A stretch of DNA of 64,000 bases, from NCBI RefSeq assembly GCF_002775205.1, contig NC_036454.1, positions 6,205,882 to 6,269,881 on the forward strand. The letters are read 5' to 3'. The notes below the pieces were generated by a model that made no database searches, had not been told where the DNA came from, and saw only the letters and a program-made list of their open reading frames with translations. Source of the DNA: Xiphophorus maculatus (lineage: Eukaryota; Chordata; Actinopteri; Cyprinodontiformes; Poeciliidae). A program made the position numbers and the translations under genes. Shown here piece by piece: positions 10,647 to 21,700 of the stretch (its first letter is position 1; each line of letters begins with the position of its first letter).

Positions 10647-12857
10647 TTATGCCAGTTTCACCAGCCTCTCACTGGCCTCCCACAGTTTTTTTGCCACACC
10701 TGCGTCTCTTGCAAACGGACGCAGAGTGGCAGGCTGGCAGTCGACGAAGTAACCCCCGCTGTGCTTGGCAGCTTCGTCCGACACGGCGCAATAGATGACG
10801 GTCTGAGCTCCGATCTCACACGGCACGGAAAACATCCACATGATCACCTGCATGAACATCCGGAACAGGAAGGAGAAGTGGCACGTCCAGCCACTCTGGA
10901 CAAAACCTGGAAACAGAAAACGTATGAAACAGTTAAAAACATAATCAAAATAATCAATTCAACAACCACCTTTAAACAATTTTCCTGCAAAGAAAAAGAG
11001 AAACTACTGAGACGTATTTTTTAAAACTAAAATTATGTAGCTTAGCAAAGAATCTCCAGACAAATCACAACCAAAAATGCACAAAAAAACAGCAGCTTCT
11101 ATCGAAGCACAAACGTTTGTTGTAACATAGACAAAAATATTAATGGAAATTAATGGAGGAACTAAGCATGTTTCTTGTTTCTACTAAGATATTAAAGTCT
11201 GGAGTTCTAGCAGACAGTAGGGCTGTCACTAACTTTCACCTTTGATTGATCTACAGTATAGACTAAATTTTTTTAATAATCTATTTTAGTAAACAATTTA
11301 GTGTTTAATCTGTTACTTTTCTGCATTCAACAAAAAAAAGTATAAGTGGTGAACAACCAGAGGTTAAAAAATGGTAAGGTTATCCCAAACTAAAAAATAT
11401 AAATTAAATATGTTAAGAACATTTTAATGCGTAAATAATATTGGGGGCATTTGATCAGTGTTGGTCTGGAGTTGGCACTTCATACACACAGGTTGTTCTT
11501 TATTCTGGCCTAATTCTTAATTTACCTTTTATTTTTTGTATGTAATAAACACCAACTTTGGCTGGAAGAAAAAAAAGAACAACTAAAATGAACAACGTTT
11601 TGGAAGAGATTTGTTGAAATTAACTAAATTAGTATTAATTAGGGGCACCCTACTATCCAATATTAGATTTGAGGAGAAGGAAATGAAAGGTTCTTACCAG
11701 GGTGCACGGCACAGGAAGTGACTCCTTTTCCCTCGGTGATGCGGGCCAGTTCCTGACTGAAGTAAATGTTGGCCAGCTTGCTGCGGCAGTAGGTGAAGAA
11801 GGGCAGCAGGTTGTAGTTGAGGTCCTGGAAGTCCAGGTTCTGGTATTTGTAGCTGGAGCAAGTGAGAGTTATGACCCGGCTGGGGGCGCACTCCTTCAGC
11901 CGCGGTAGAAGCAGGTTGGTTAAGAGGAAGTGGCCCAGGTGGTTGACTCCAAAGCACATGCTGAAGCCGTCGTCTGTCCAGTCAAGGATGCCGGGCATGC
12001 CTGAGGAAGACCCAGTACGGAAATGCATTACATGACATAACCTGGGCATAACCTGTTTTTTTTTTGTTTTTTTACCCCTCCAGGGGGTCTTTTGTGGGCT
12101 CTAGTGTCCCTTATATGATAGTAGGCTGACAGGAAACGGGGAAGGAGAGGGGGGAAGACATGTGGCAAATGTCGTCGGGTCCGGGAGTCGAACCCACGAC
12201 GGCCTCCAAATACGGGTCGCGCTAACCACTACGCCACCACGGCACGCCCTCATAACCTGTTTTAATCTGATGTGTTTTATGTCCAGGAAGCATGAACTTA
12301 CCTGCGTTATTTACCAGGATGTGCAGACTCTTCTCCTTCTGCAGAAACTTCTTACAAAAGTCTCTTACGGAGCGCAGACTGGCCAGATCCAGCTCCATGT
12401 GGAAGACATTAAAAGATCGACTCTGAAGTTTGATCTCTCTCACGGCCTCCTCAGCCTTTTCAGGGTCTCTGCAAGCAATGATGACACGGGCGCCTCTCGT
12501 TGCCAGGGCAACAGCTGTCTCCTTGCCAATACCAGAGTTACCTCCTACACCAAGAAAAACATGCTTCCGTCGTTATTTCATCTTAAAAACTTTAAATTGA
12601 TAACCAAAAGGGACCCAGCTGTAATTAGCACAATTCATTTAGCGGCGGAAATTAGTGGGTAAAAGTGATAATGATTTAATTGCAAACTTTACTGCAAACA
12701 CAATAAAGATGAATAGCAGAAGCAATGTTTATTTACCTGTAATGAGAACCGTTTTACCATCAAGTCTTTTCAGCTCCGTGAAATATCTCCTCCTTTTCAT
12801 CCATTTTAAAAGTAAAAATACACTTAAAGAGGCAACAACTGTATAGAGGAGATACAT
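10647..12857 (-). CDS. dhrs13: DHRS13-like short-chain dehydrogenase/reductase, four exons
   Basis: Exons in transcript order: 12857-12737, 12544-12302, 12000-11698, 10906-10647; GT-AG junctions, all phase 1, total 927 nt, 308 aa. Residues 1-17 form a hydrophobic N-terminal anchor followed by a basic KWMKRRR patch, as in membrane-bound retinol-dehydrogenase-type SDRs. Seen motifs: TGGNSGIG (40-47, cofactor loop), NNAG (119-122), N141 in VNHLGHF, the SS pair at 170-171, and the catalytic YCRSK (Y192, K196). CAPSRVI, the HPG segment and the C-terminal LWEASERL segment point to DHRS13 rather than RDH11-14. Family role: NAD(P)-dependent oxidoreduction, probably of retinoid or lipid carbonyls at an internal membrane; the substrate is not provable here. 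At 308 aa it lacks the long acidic tail I recall for mammalian DHRS13. Fish carry several dhrs13 paralogues, so the exact copy (a or b group) is open. Divergent from the SUSD2 gene. Confidence 0.9.
12060..12250 (-). mobile_element. tRNA-derived SINE in DHRS13-like intron 2 (copy 2)
   Basis: Minus-strand copy with tRNA-like head (ending ggcacgccc on the plus strand), an A-box-like segment, a B-box-like segment (gggagtcgaaccca on the plus strand), the conserved body and an A-rich tail (T-run at 12060-12076 on the plus strand). Flanked by a perfect 13-bp target duplication, cataacctgtttt, at 12047-12059 and 12251-12263. Same family as copies at 10284 and 57005. Confidence 0.9.
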
Positions 12858-14529
12858 TTTCTGGTTAGCTCGACAGTGATGCTGCTACAAATGTTAGCTT
12901 GTTAGCATGCTAACTGAATGACCGCCCTCAAATATTCCGACATTCCGGATCTTTTAGTTGTAACCGGACATAATTCAGACTAAGCTGAATACAAAAAACG
13001 GACGTGTATTACTGTTAGTCGCAATAATATAAAGGAATCAATTTGCACTGGGTTTTTTACAACCCATTTTTGGCTTATCAAATGATGCGCTCGTTCGCTG
13101 AAGATCTCGCGAGAAGATACAAGTCTTTGTTGATAATAGAAATTCCAGATCCTCTTCGAGATCCTGTCCGTTTGGCTCGATTTTTTCTGTTCCCAACGGA
13201 TCCGACTTAGTGTAACTTCTGTCAGTTATGTTAATTTTCTTCATCCGCCTTAAAATGAATGTACTTCATTAATTCTGGTGAATAATAACTTTACAGTACA
13301 GGGTACACCAAACTAACAATGCAAACAACATAATTAAAAACTGAAATTAAAAAGATTTCTACTGTATGGAAAGTAAGGGTCTAAGATTATACTATCATAA
13401 TAAAACATGATGAGAATGGTATATTTGACGAGCAAGTGCAAGAAACAGTCAAAGATATTTAATACTTCAATAATAAACAAAGACATGACCTAAACAACAT
13501 CTCATTTGCATGTTGTTTATAAAAAGCCTAAAAGTTTATCATCTACAAAACTCAATTTGACTGTGATGGACCGAGTAAAAAACAAAAAAAAAGTAAACTA
13601 ACTTGCTGCACAAACAAACATAACTGACTTACCAAAGAAATGACCCACATGGGTTTATATACTGGCTGATCAGACCAATTAAGACACAATAGGGTAACTA
13701 AACAAAATACAATTACAAACACCACAAAAACAAATAACAGTACAGCTAAGTTTGGCTAAACTAAAGACCCAAAAATGAAAATCAAAAATATTAAGCTTTA
13801 AATACTAATATTTACTTAAATACAAAACTTATCTAAACAAAGTAATTACAAATTCCCCCTGCCAGCAGGAACTGGTGGTGCAGTCCAGTCAGCATTTAAG
13901 CCTGCTGAGCCCTGAGCCCCATCTTCTGTTTGGCAACTCCAAGGCAGGTGAGTACCGGCAGAAAAACAAACAAAGAGTTAATTTTAAGCAAACAAAATTA
14001 AATTTAAGTTGATAAAAATACATATGCTGACTAAATGTGCATGCTAAGAAACAGAATAAATGTATCCAAATCAACTAATAAACGTTTTTATTGAAACTAA
14101 AGTGTTGTGTTTGTATGAAAAAATAAATTGTGCATAAAAGAGTTACTGACATAGGAGTGTGGCCATGGATTTGGTTATCACATTGACCAATAAAGTGCAG
14201 TCCACAATTATTAGTATGTGTGATAAATGTATAAAACTAATGTCTTGCTGCACTTGTTTGCTAAAATTGAATAATATTTTATGATGCCATTAACTTGCAC
14301 TGTTTGTTTTTTGTTTATTATTTTTTAAATAATTTAAGTTTTAGTTTGAATACATTTTGACACAGCTGTAAATTCTCCTACACTGAGTAAGATTTTCAAT
14401 ATTGTATATTTACTTTTATATCAGTTTATATGTTTCTAATTTGTAACCATTGAAAATGGGAAAGACAAAAAGACATGCTATTCAGATAAGGGATATACAG
14501 TAGGTGCTTATTGTCGCTATTATGGTCAC
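12858..14529. other. Intergenic region between divergent dhrs13-like and susd2 genes
   Basis: The first ~250 bp should contain the promoter and 5'UTR of the DHRS13-like gene; no TATA box is apparent, and a CGCG-palindrome promoter motif lies at 13105-13114. The rest is AT-rich with no recognised gene. The minus-strand ORF at 13038-13244 (68 aa) overlaps the motif and has no recognised domain. Confidence 0.4.
13105..13114. promoter_or_regulatory. TCTCGCGAGA palindromic promoter element
   Basis: A perfect copy of the TCTCGCGAGA motif, known from vertebrate TATA-less promoters of housekeeping type, where it supports bidirectional or strong transcription. It lies about 250 bp upstream of the DHRS13-like start codon. 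A 10-mer with two CpGs is unlikely by chance in this CpG-poor sequence. Its link to this gene is inferred. Confidence 0.5.
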
Positions 14530-15107
14530 TGACCTCTAGGGGCTCTCTTCGTGTTTCAGTTCTACCTGGCTGCCACAGGTGCAATGTGTTGAAGCTCGTC
14601 AGCCACCCCATAAAGGGCTACAACCAGAGATGTCAGGTCCCTTCTTTTTCCCTGGGCCTTGTTCTGACGTGATCTTGTCTGTGAGCTGATTGTTTGTGGG
14701 GATTTAAATGATTTTGCTGTGAGCATTTTGTGAAGTATCAAGTGTCTAAAGTTTTGTTTCTATTCACAGTGGAAGCTGGTAGGGGTTCTCTGCCATTTTG
14801 TTTAACTGTTTTCTCCTGTTTTGTGGTTAGCCAGGGAGTTCAGGTTTTGTACTTTTTTCAGTTCTCTTCTAGAAAGTGTTTCTTTATTTTATAATTAAAA
14901 GGGAGGTGTTTTGTTTGTTGTTTTGGCCTTGGAGACCCTGAAGCTTAAAGCGTCCCTGTGTTTGTTGTCTCATGTGATTGAGATTTTACTTGAACTGTAA
15001 ATTAAACTATATTTTGCTACTGACACCAACTGTTTAGGTTACTTTTTTGTGTGTGTTATACCCAGTGTCAGAACTTACCCTTAGTGGTCTTGGGAGGGGT
15101 TGTAACA
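14530..15107 (+). mobile_element. Probable solo LTR upstream of susd2
   Basis: A 578-bp block that begins TGACC, ends GTAACA, and is flanked by GTCAC on both sides (14525-14529 and 15108-15112), as for a 5-bp target duplication. Inside are an ataaagggc TATA-like string near 14612 and a gtaaattaaac polyadenylation-like string near 14997. The terminal inverted match is only TG/CA, so the left border is less certain than the right. No internal coding region is seen. Confidence 0.5.
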
Positions 15108-15706
15108 GTCACAAGTCAGAAAATGGTTGTAAAACGCACCTATTTATTTAACTACAGTGAACATGTGGTTAGAAATTCACGTATTACTCTAACTTCAATA
15201 TTCAAGCCAAATTTTGATTAATGTGCTTCAGGAACAAACATTTCCAGAAAGTTTGATAAATCAGTTAATGTAATTCCCTAATTCTAGTTTGGGTTCAGAT
15301 AAAGAATTAAATGTGAAAGCATGAGACTTCCTTATGCTTGCAAACTTTTGTTAATGTTTTGTTTAAATATGATAGACGCAATAAGTGGGAAAATTATCTT
15401 AAAATCTAACAGCTTGGTTTGAGAGCCAGTGGCACAAAGCTGGAATTGAAATGTAAATGCTTTTGCAGCTGAACTAAAGTTAAAAATGTGACTGCAATCA
15501 CATGCGTGCAAATCTCTGAAAATTTAAAGAATGTGTGTCTTGTGTTGACGCTCAAAGAGGGAGCAAATCCTGTTTAAACGCTACTTAAAATTAACATCTG
15601 ATAAATCATTACTAAAATATTAACTTTGACTCGTGTTCTGGATTGTTTATTACTTTGAATGACCTTTGATACACTTTGCATCTCTGTAGGAGTCTTCGTC
15701 AAGACC

Positions 15707-18700
15707 ATGAATGTTTACTCAGTGTTCCCAACCCAAAGCATGGATTCACACATGAGAGAGCTCCTTTCTTTCTGGATAATTCTGACTTTCTTCTCATCTA
15801 AAACATCAGGTATGTTATGCTATATGTGAAAACTTTTCAGAAAGTGTTTTTAATCATGGATTTATCTTAATTAAACGGATGCAGAAATTTATACTTGATC
15901 AAATCCGGTCTTCCTTTCCAGAAAGGGTTCTGATTATTTGCATGTTTTAATCAGGTCTAGCTTGCAGCAGTACTTTGACAAACTGCTGTTCAGATGTCAA
16001 CCAGTCCTGCTTCCAGGTCTTGCCTTACTCCAGCTCCATGCTGGGAGGAAGAGCACTTAGGATCCTCGGTTTGACTCTTCCTCCTGACGGTCGCCTTCTC
16101 TGCAGGTTTGAGTCCATAAACACTTAAATTGTATGCACTTATTATTGATAAGTATTCAGTTATTCAGTTACATGTATCAGAGTTACAGGATCCTGTAAAA
16201 TCATTGCAGACTAATAATTTATAAAGCCTTAAATTAAAGGAGTTTAATTTAAGCTCTTTAGAACATTTCAGGCAATCTGAGTTTAGTAATCAAAGAAGAT
16301 TAAAGAATGTTTAAAATTTTTTAAAATGTACAATTTCTAAGTGTAAAAAAAGCTGCAATTTGTTGCTGCACATTTTTGCTGTATGTTTAACTTTTAAACA
16401 TGAACTTAATTTACTGACATCCTGTTTGACTCATGAGAAAGCTACATATTTTGAAGAGTTTTCGGTTTACAGATGGCAAATTGAGATGGAAATGGAACAA
16501 AAAGTGTTGCAACACCAGTCAAAAGGTCAAATAAATCCAAATTTGTCTGACATTGTTGCAGGTTCAAAGGTGAAATTGAACAGCAGGGGATTATTGATGA
16601 AGAAGGTCATCCGTACTGCATAGCTCCTCTGTTGTATGAAACGGGCTGGATATCGTTTGATGTTTCGACAGATGGTACAGATTTCAACAGATCTGGAGAG
16701 TATCTGTCAGGTAAAATAAAAAACCTACGAAGATTTTCTTGTACGTCTTTTAGATTGTGGTCTTAAGAATCAGAATGTTTTGCAAGTGCTTTTTTATGCA
16801 ATTATTTTTACAACTCACCATTGCAAAAAATAACTTGGGACTTGCAAAACTTTTGTGAGATCTTGCAAAAGTATTTTATGTTTCCTTTCCTCCTACTTCA
16901 CTTGTAAGTAGGAGTTGTATCTTTTTGGTTTTACAAAGCTCAGGAGCAGAATGTCTGAAATCTTGGACAAAGTAAACGGGGATCTCATGAAACTTTTATA
17001 GGATCTTGCAGAAATGTACTTAAATTTTTTTTCAATGTTCCTTGCTGAGTTTAGTATATTTTGCAACACTTTGCACAGTTTTATGAATCCTTTCCTACAT
17101 ATTATTAATGCTGTAGATGAATATAAGCTGTACTCTGCTCCAACAATATTAGTACGTTTTCTTTTTTGAGTTTTTATTCACTGATTAACTCTGTTTCTCT
17201 GTGTCAGTCCATCCCAGTAAAGCAGATCCCACATTTGAAGTCACCCTTGTGAATTCAACACTGTGGCAGAACTATGGCACTCCGAACATGGCCGGACAGC
17301 TGAGGATGACCTGGAACAGCTCTTTAATCAAATCCGAGAGAGTCAATGTAGAGCTGTGGGGTTACAGAGAGGTCAGCAGGAGCCCTGCAGGGTCGTCCTC
17401 TCTGCAGGCAGAGATTAGTTACCTGTACTCTCTCGGCAGGAATATTTCCAACACAGGTGACTTCAGCTTCATTCCTCAACCCAGAGAAAGGTTTTCCACT
17501 TGGGAATTGGGGAATATTCGAATAACTGCCAGTCCTAAATCAGAGGGAGAAAGGTATCCACAACACATCTCGAGCTTCTAGACAGTATTGCATTTGACAG
17601 TATGTGTATTTGCAAATGCTGTTAAATTTCACATATGTTTCTCCATACTTTTAAGAAGGGTGAAGTGGAAAAAGCATTTGAATTAATTACTGGAATAGGA
17701 AAATACTATGTTACTAGGAAAATACTATGAAAAAACAGTTTTTTTGTTGTTAGTTTTTTTTTTTTAATTACAAAATTACAGCTTGTTGGTAGCATTGTTC
17801 TAAATATGTTATAATTTGGTCTTTGTGCAATGTTATATGTTTTACAATGTTTATTCTCTTAGATGGCTAGGTGTTTCTGAAAATGTTGTCTGAAAAAGGA
17901 GAACAAATTGAAATAGATTTTAGTCACATTGGTTTTAAAAGTGTTATCAGGGGTTTAATAACTTTTTTGATTGTGATTTTGTTAATTTGTTAGCATGGGA
18001 TTAAAGTCATTTTGATAAATTGACTCAAATTGAAGTTTCAATCTTCTACATTTTTCAGGGTGAAATTATGCTACTGCAATAAATTATAAATTAATTATTT
18101 AAAGGTTTTTTTGTTTACCAGTGGTGCCACCATATTTACTAGTGTTTGTTTAAAACCACCTGCATGTGTCTAAAACCTAAAATCTAGTGAACCTTACTCT
18201 GCACTGAAAAAAGAAAACAGATGATCCAACTTACAACAATTGAATTAATTTGTTACAAGTAATCAAATTACGTTTATCCAAGTAAATATATTAAGTTTAT
18301 ATAGTTGTCATGTTAAACAAATGTAAACAAAGTGAGCTTGACAAACTTAATTCTGTGTAACAAATTAACAAATTTTTTAAAGTTTGAGCTGCATTCTCTT
18401 TTTTTCCAGTGTGAATTACAGCTTGCATAACTAAATTAATAAATATTAGTATGTGCATTGCATAAATTCAGGAGAAGATGTTTACAGCAATTACCAATAT
18501 TTCTCTACATGTTCTAATATTTTATGGGATAATTATGAAACATGCCACCATTTACTGGTTTCGTTGTTTGATATTTGATGTTTTTGCTAAAGTACAGACA
18601 ATGTCACATATCCTCACATCATTATTAATACAATGTGTTTTTTCATCTGATAAAATACAAAAATGTATCCAATTAATTTCTGGTTTTCCAGAACCTTGAA

Positions 18701-21700
18701 CTAAATGTTTAAAGCACAGTTTGAACTTTTTTTTATTAAATGCTAATTTTTAACTGATACTTCTTCTCAGGAACGTACAGTCCCTGTGGAGTGGAGGTCA
18801 TGTTCTGGCCTGGCACCTGGAACAGTCCTTCAGAGACGATTCGTCAGCCTGGGCACAGAGGAAGTGTCTGCAATGGGACGACCTGGAGAGGAAGCTGCCT
18901 GACTTCCTGGACGAGCTCATCGACTGTCCCTGTTCACTGGCTCAGGCCCGCGCAGACACAGGAAGGTTTCATGTGAGTCCACACACAACAATGTATGGAA
19001 GAGGATGCATAAGAAAACTTTTTTTTTTCTCAGAAGTTTGAATGTCATTTTTCTCTGAATTCTGTTTTTAATTTCAGAATTTTGATGTCAATTTCAGGAT
19101 TTTTACTTTTTTTCCCCCTCAAAATACTTACTTTAATCTCAGAAGTTTTAATTTTCTCTGAAAATTCTGACTTTTCCTCCACATTTTGACTTCAATCTTT
19201 TGAGATAAAAGACAGAATTCTGACAAAAATGTCAGATTTTTCCCCCCCAGGAGTCCTAATCCTCTTCCATAGCAATAAAATGTGATTATTTTGTCTAATC
19301 TCTTGCAACACAAAAAGATTTAGCTGCATTTTACTTATCTTGATAGCTTTGCTTTGAAAACATAAAGACATTCGTGTTATTTTGTGTAATTTCAATGCTT
19401 TTTTTTTAATGTCAGACTGATTACAGCTGTAACATTGAGATGGGCAGTGTGTGTACGTACCACCCTGGGAGTGTCCACTGTGTCAGAGCCGTTCAGGCCA
19501 GGTGGGAGATGCAAAAAAAAAAAAAAAAAAAATCACAGAAGAACCTTTAAATCTGAGAAACTCTAATGTCTCTTTCTTAAATTTGTAGTTCAAGTCATGG
19601 ATCAGGGCAGCAGTGTTGCTATGACAACACAGGTGCTCTGGTCCTGACAGGGGACTCGGTTGGTGGCAGCACCCCGGACCGTGCTCACGTCTGGGGCTCG
19701 CCGCCATACGGGGAGCCCCCTCGGGTTCCTGGGTTCTCCCACTGGCTTTACGACGTGACGAGCTTCTGCTACTGCTGCCTGTGGAGCGACCTCTGCCACA
19801 TCTACCTAAACCACCGGCCTTCCACTGGATGTCGCAGATACCAGCCACCCAAAGCAGGTTGAACCTTCAGCAAATCAGAAGTGCATGGTGGCTTATGTGA
19901 AAAAACAAATTCTTTCATTACATACTGTTTCTGAGGGTCGAAGTTTTCAAATAAAATGCCAGAAAAAAGAGCGAGCGGGACCAGTTTTCTCACTGTCAGC
20001 TGGCTAAAAAACAGGAAGATGAACATTTTTCTTTCTTACAAGAAAGTCAAACTTGGCTGTTTGAATATATTTACAATCACAGAAAACGGATATGATGCTG
20101 CAACAAAATAAGCAACACACATTTCTCCTAATGGCAATTCTGTAAAGGGTGCCGGCTGGCTAATTGAACAAATAGGCCAGCTAATTCAGCAGCCAGTATT
20201 CAGCTTATTAAACTATAAACAGCAGAGTAACTACTTTAAAACTACAGCTAAACTTAACTGGTGGATTATACCATAATTTTGCTTAAGTCCATGTATCAAA
20301 AACAAGAAGTAAAGCAATGTTTCAACATTATTTCAACTTTAACCATCCGTATGCTCTGGTATTGTTGCAGGAGTCGGAAAAAGTGCAGTTTCTCTTTGAA
20401 ATTAATGTGATTGCATCATGTTATAAATCATTGTTTAAATGTTTTTTCTGTGGTATTTGTTCTCAACGTCATCATGGAATGGCACAATGTCAGAGAGCAG
20501 TGACTTTTTATCTCACAGTGAGCTTTAATCCTTTTGCTCCTCAACTTTTTTTTTTATTTGACTTTTTATTTTGTTGTAATCTTGTTATACAAGATTAGTC
20601 TCAGTCAGACTGATTCTATTATCCAAACATTTTCTACAAAAGGTCATAAGAGAAGCCAATAAAACCAGATCAGCGTGGAAGAGTAAATGAGTTACAGATT
20701 TCAACTCTGAGCCAATAAGTGGAAAATATTATATCACACAACGCAAGCTGGAGATGGGGGGTGGGAGGGTATTTGTACCAAATTGTCACTATAAGTTTAT
20801 CAGTGTTAACTTCTTGCTGTCTTGCAGGTGTTTTCGGGAATCTGCATTTTATAACGTTTGACGGCCTCAGCTACACCTTCAGCGGCAGAGGAGAATATTA
20901 CCTGTTGCTGTCAACAGACAAAAACCTGAGTGTTCAGGCCAGAACAGAACAGCTGAAACTTAAGAATGGTAAGTCTACGTTTAATGCCAAAGCTCTATTT
21001 GTACCTATATGTCATTCCAGTTGTCTCTCTATGCTTTTATAAACTTTATCTTTCTCTGGATGTGAATTATACTGTTAATCCTAGAGGTAGATTCTTGGTT
21101 TCCAGAATTTTCTCTATGATTTGTCTCCTTTTGTTAGCACCCTGCTTAACAGAAACTTCATGGGACTCTTTCTAAGAAAAGAAAATGAAATGGTATTAAT
21201 TGATTGTAGATGACCAGAATTACTTAATATTATTCCCTTTATTATTTAAAATGACCCAGATCCAAGCATCAGTAAATCATTGGTTTAATTCGAGATCAAA
21301 AAGGATATTTGTGTTTACCAATAAGGGACTTTAGTCAGAGCTACCCAGCTGTCATCAGTGGCCATGAAGGAGAACTCCTCTGATGTCATTGAGGTACGAA
21401 CTGCTGGCGACCATCTTCAGGTGCTGAGGAACCAGAAGATTCTGTCTTTTACTGAGCAAAGATGGATGAATTTGCAAGGTGGGCTGCTTAAAATTTATTT
21501 TGACCTCCTGCTGAATCAGGAAGGTGTTGCAGTAACATTTACTTTCTAAAGCATAAAACCTTATGCTTTAGGAATAAGACTTGCAGTGATGAACACTTAC
21601 AGTTTTCCAGCTGCTTTCATCCATATTTCTGATTTGTTTAAGTCACAACTTTCTGATTACTGAGTAACTATTTTATTGCTGCTACTTTCTTAATGACAAA

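Noticed and set aside
19483-19848. Antisense 121-aa Ser/Arg-rich ORF
   Set aside because: It is the shadow of susd2 exon 7 plus a poly(T)-coded Phe run.
21338-21340. Alternative susd2 exon 9 acceptor at gtcag (ending 21338)
   Set aside because: It would put the exon out of phase and introduce an early stop; the acceptor ending at 21334 keeps the frame and the family match.
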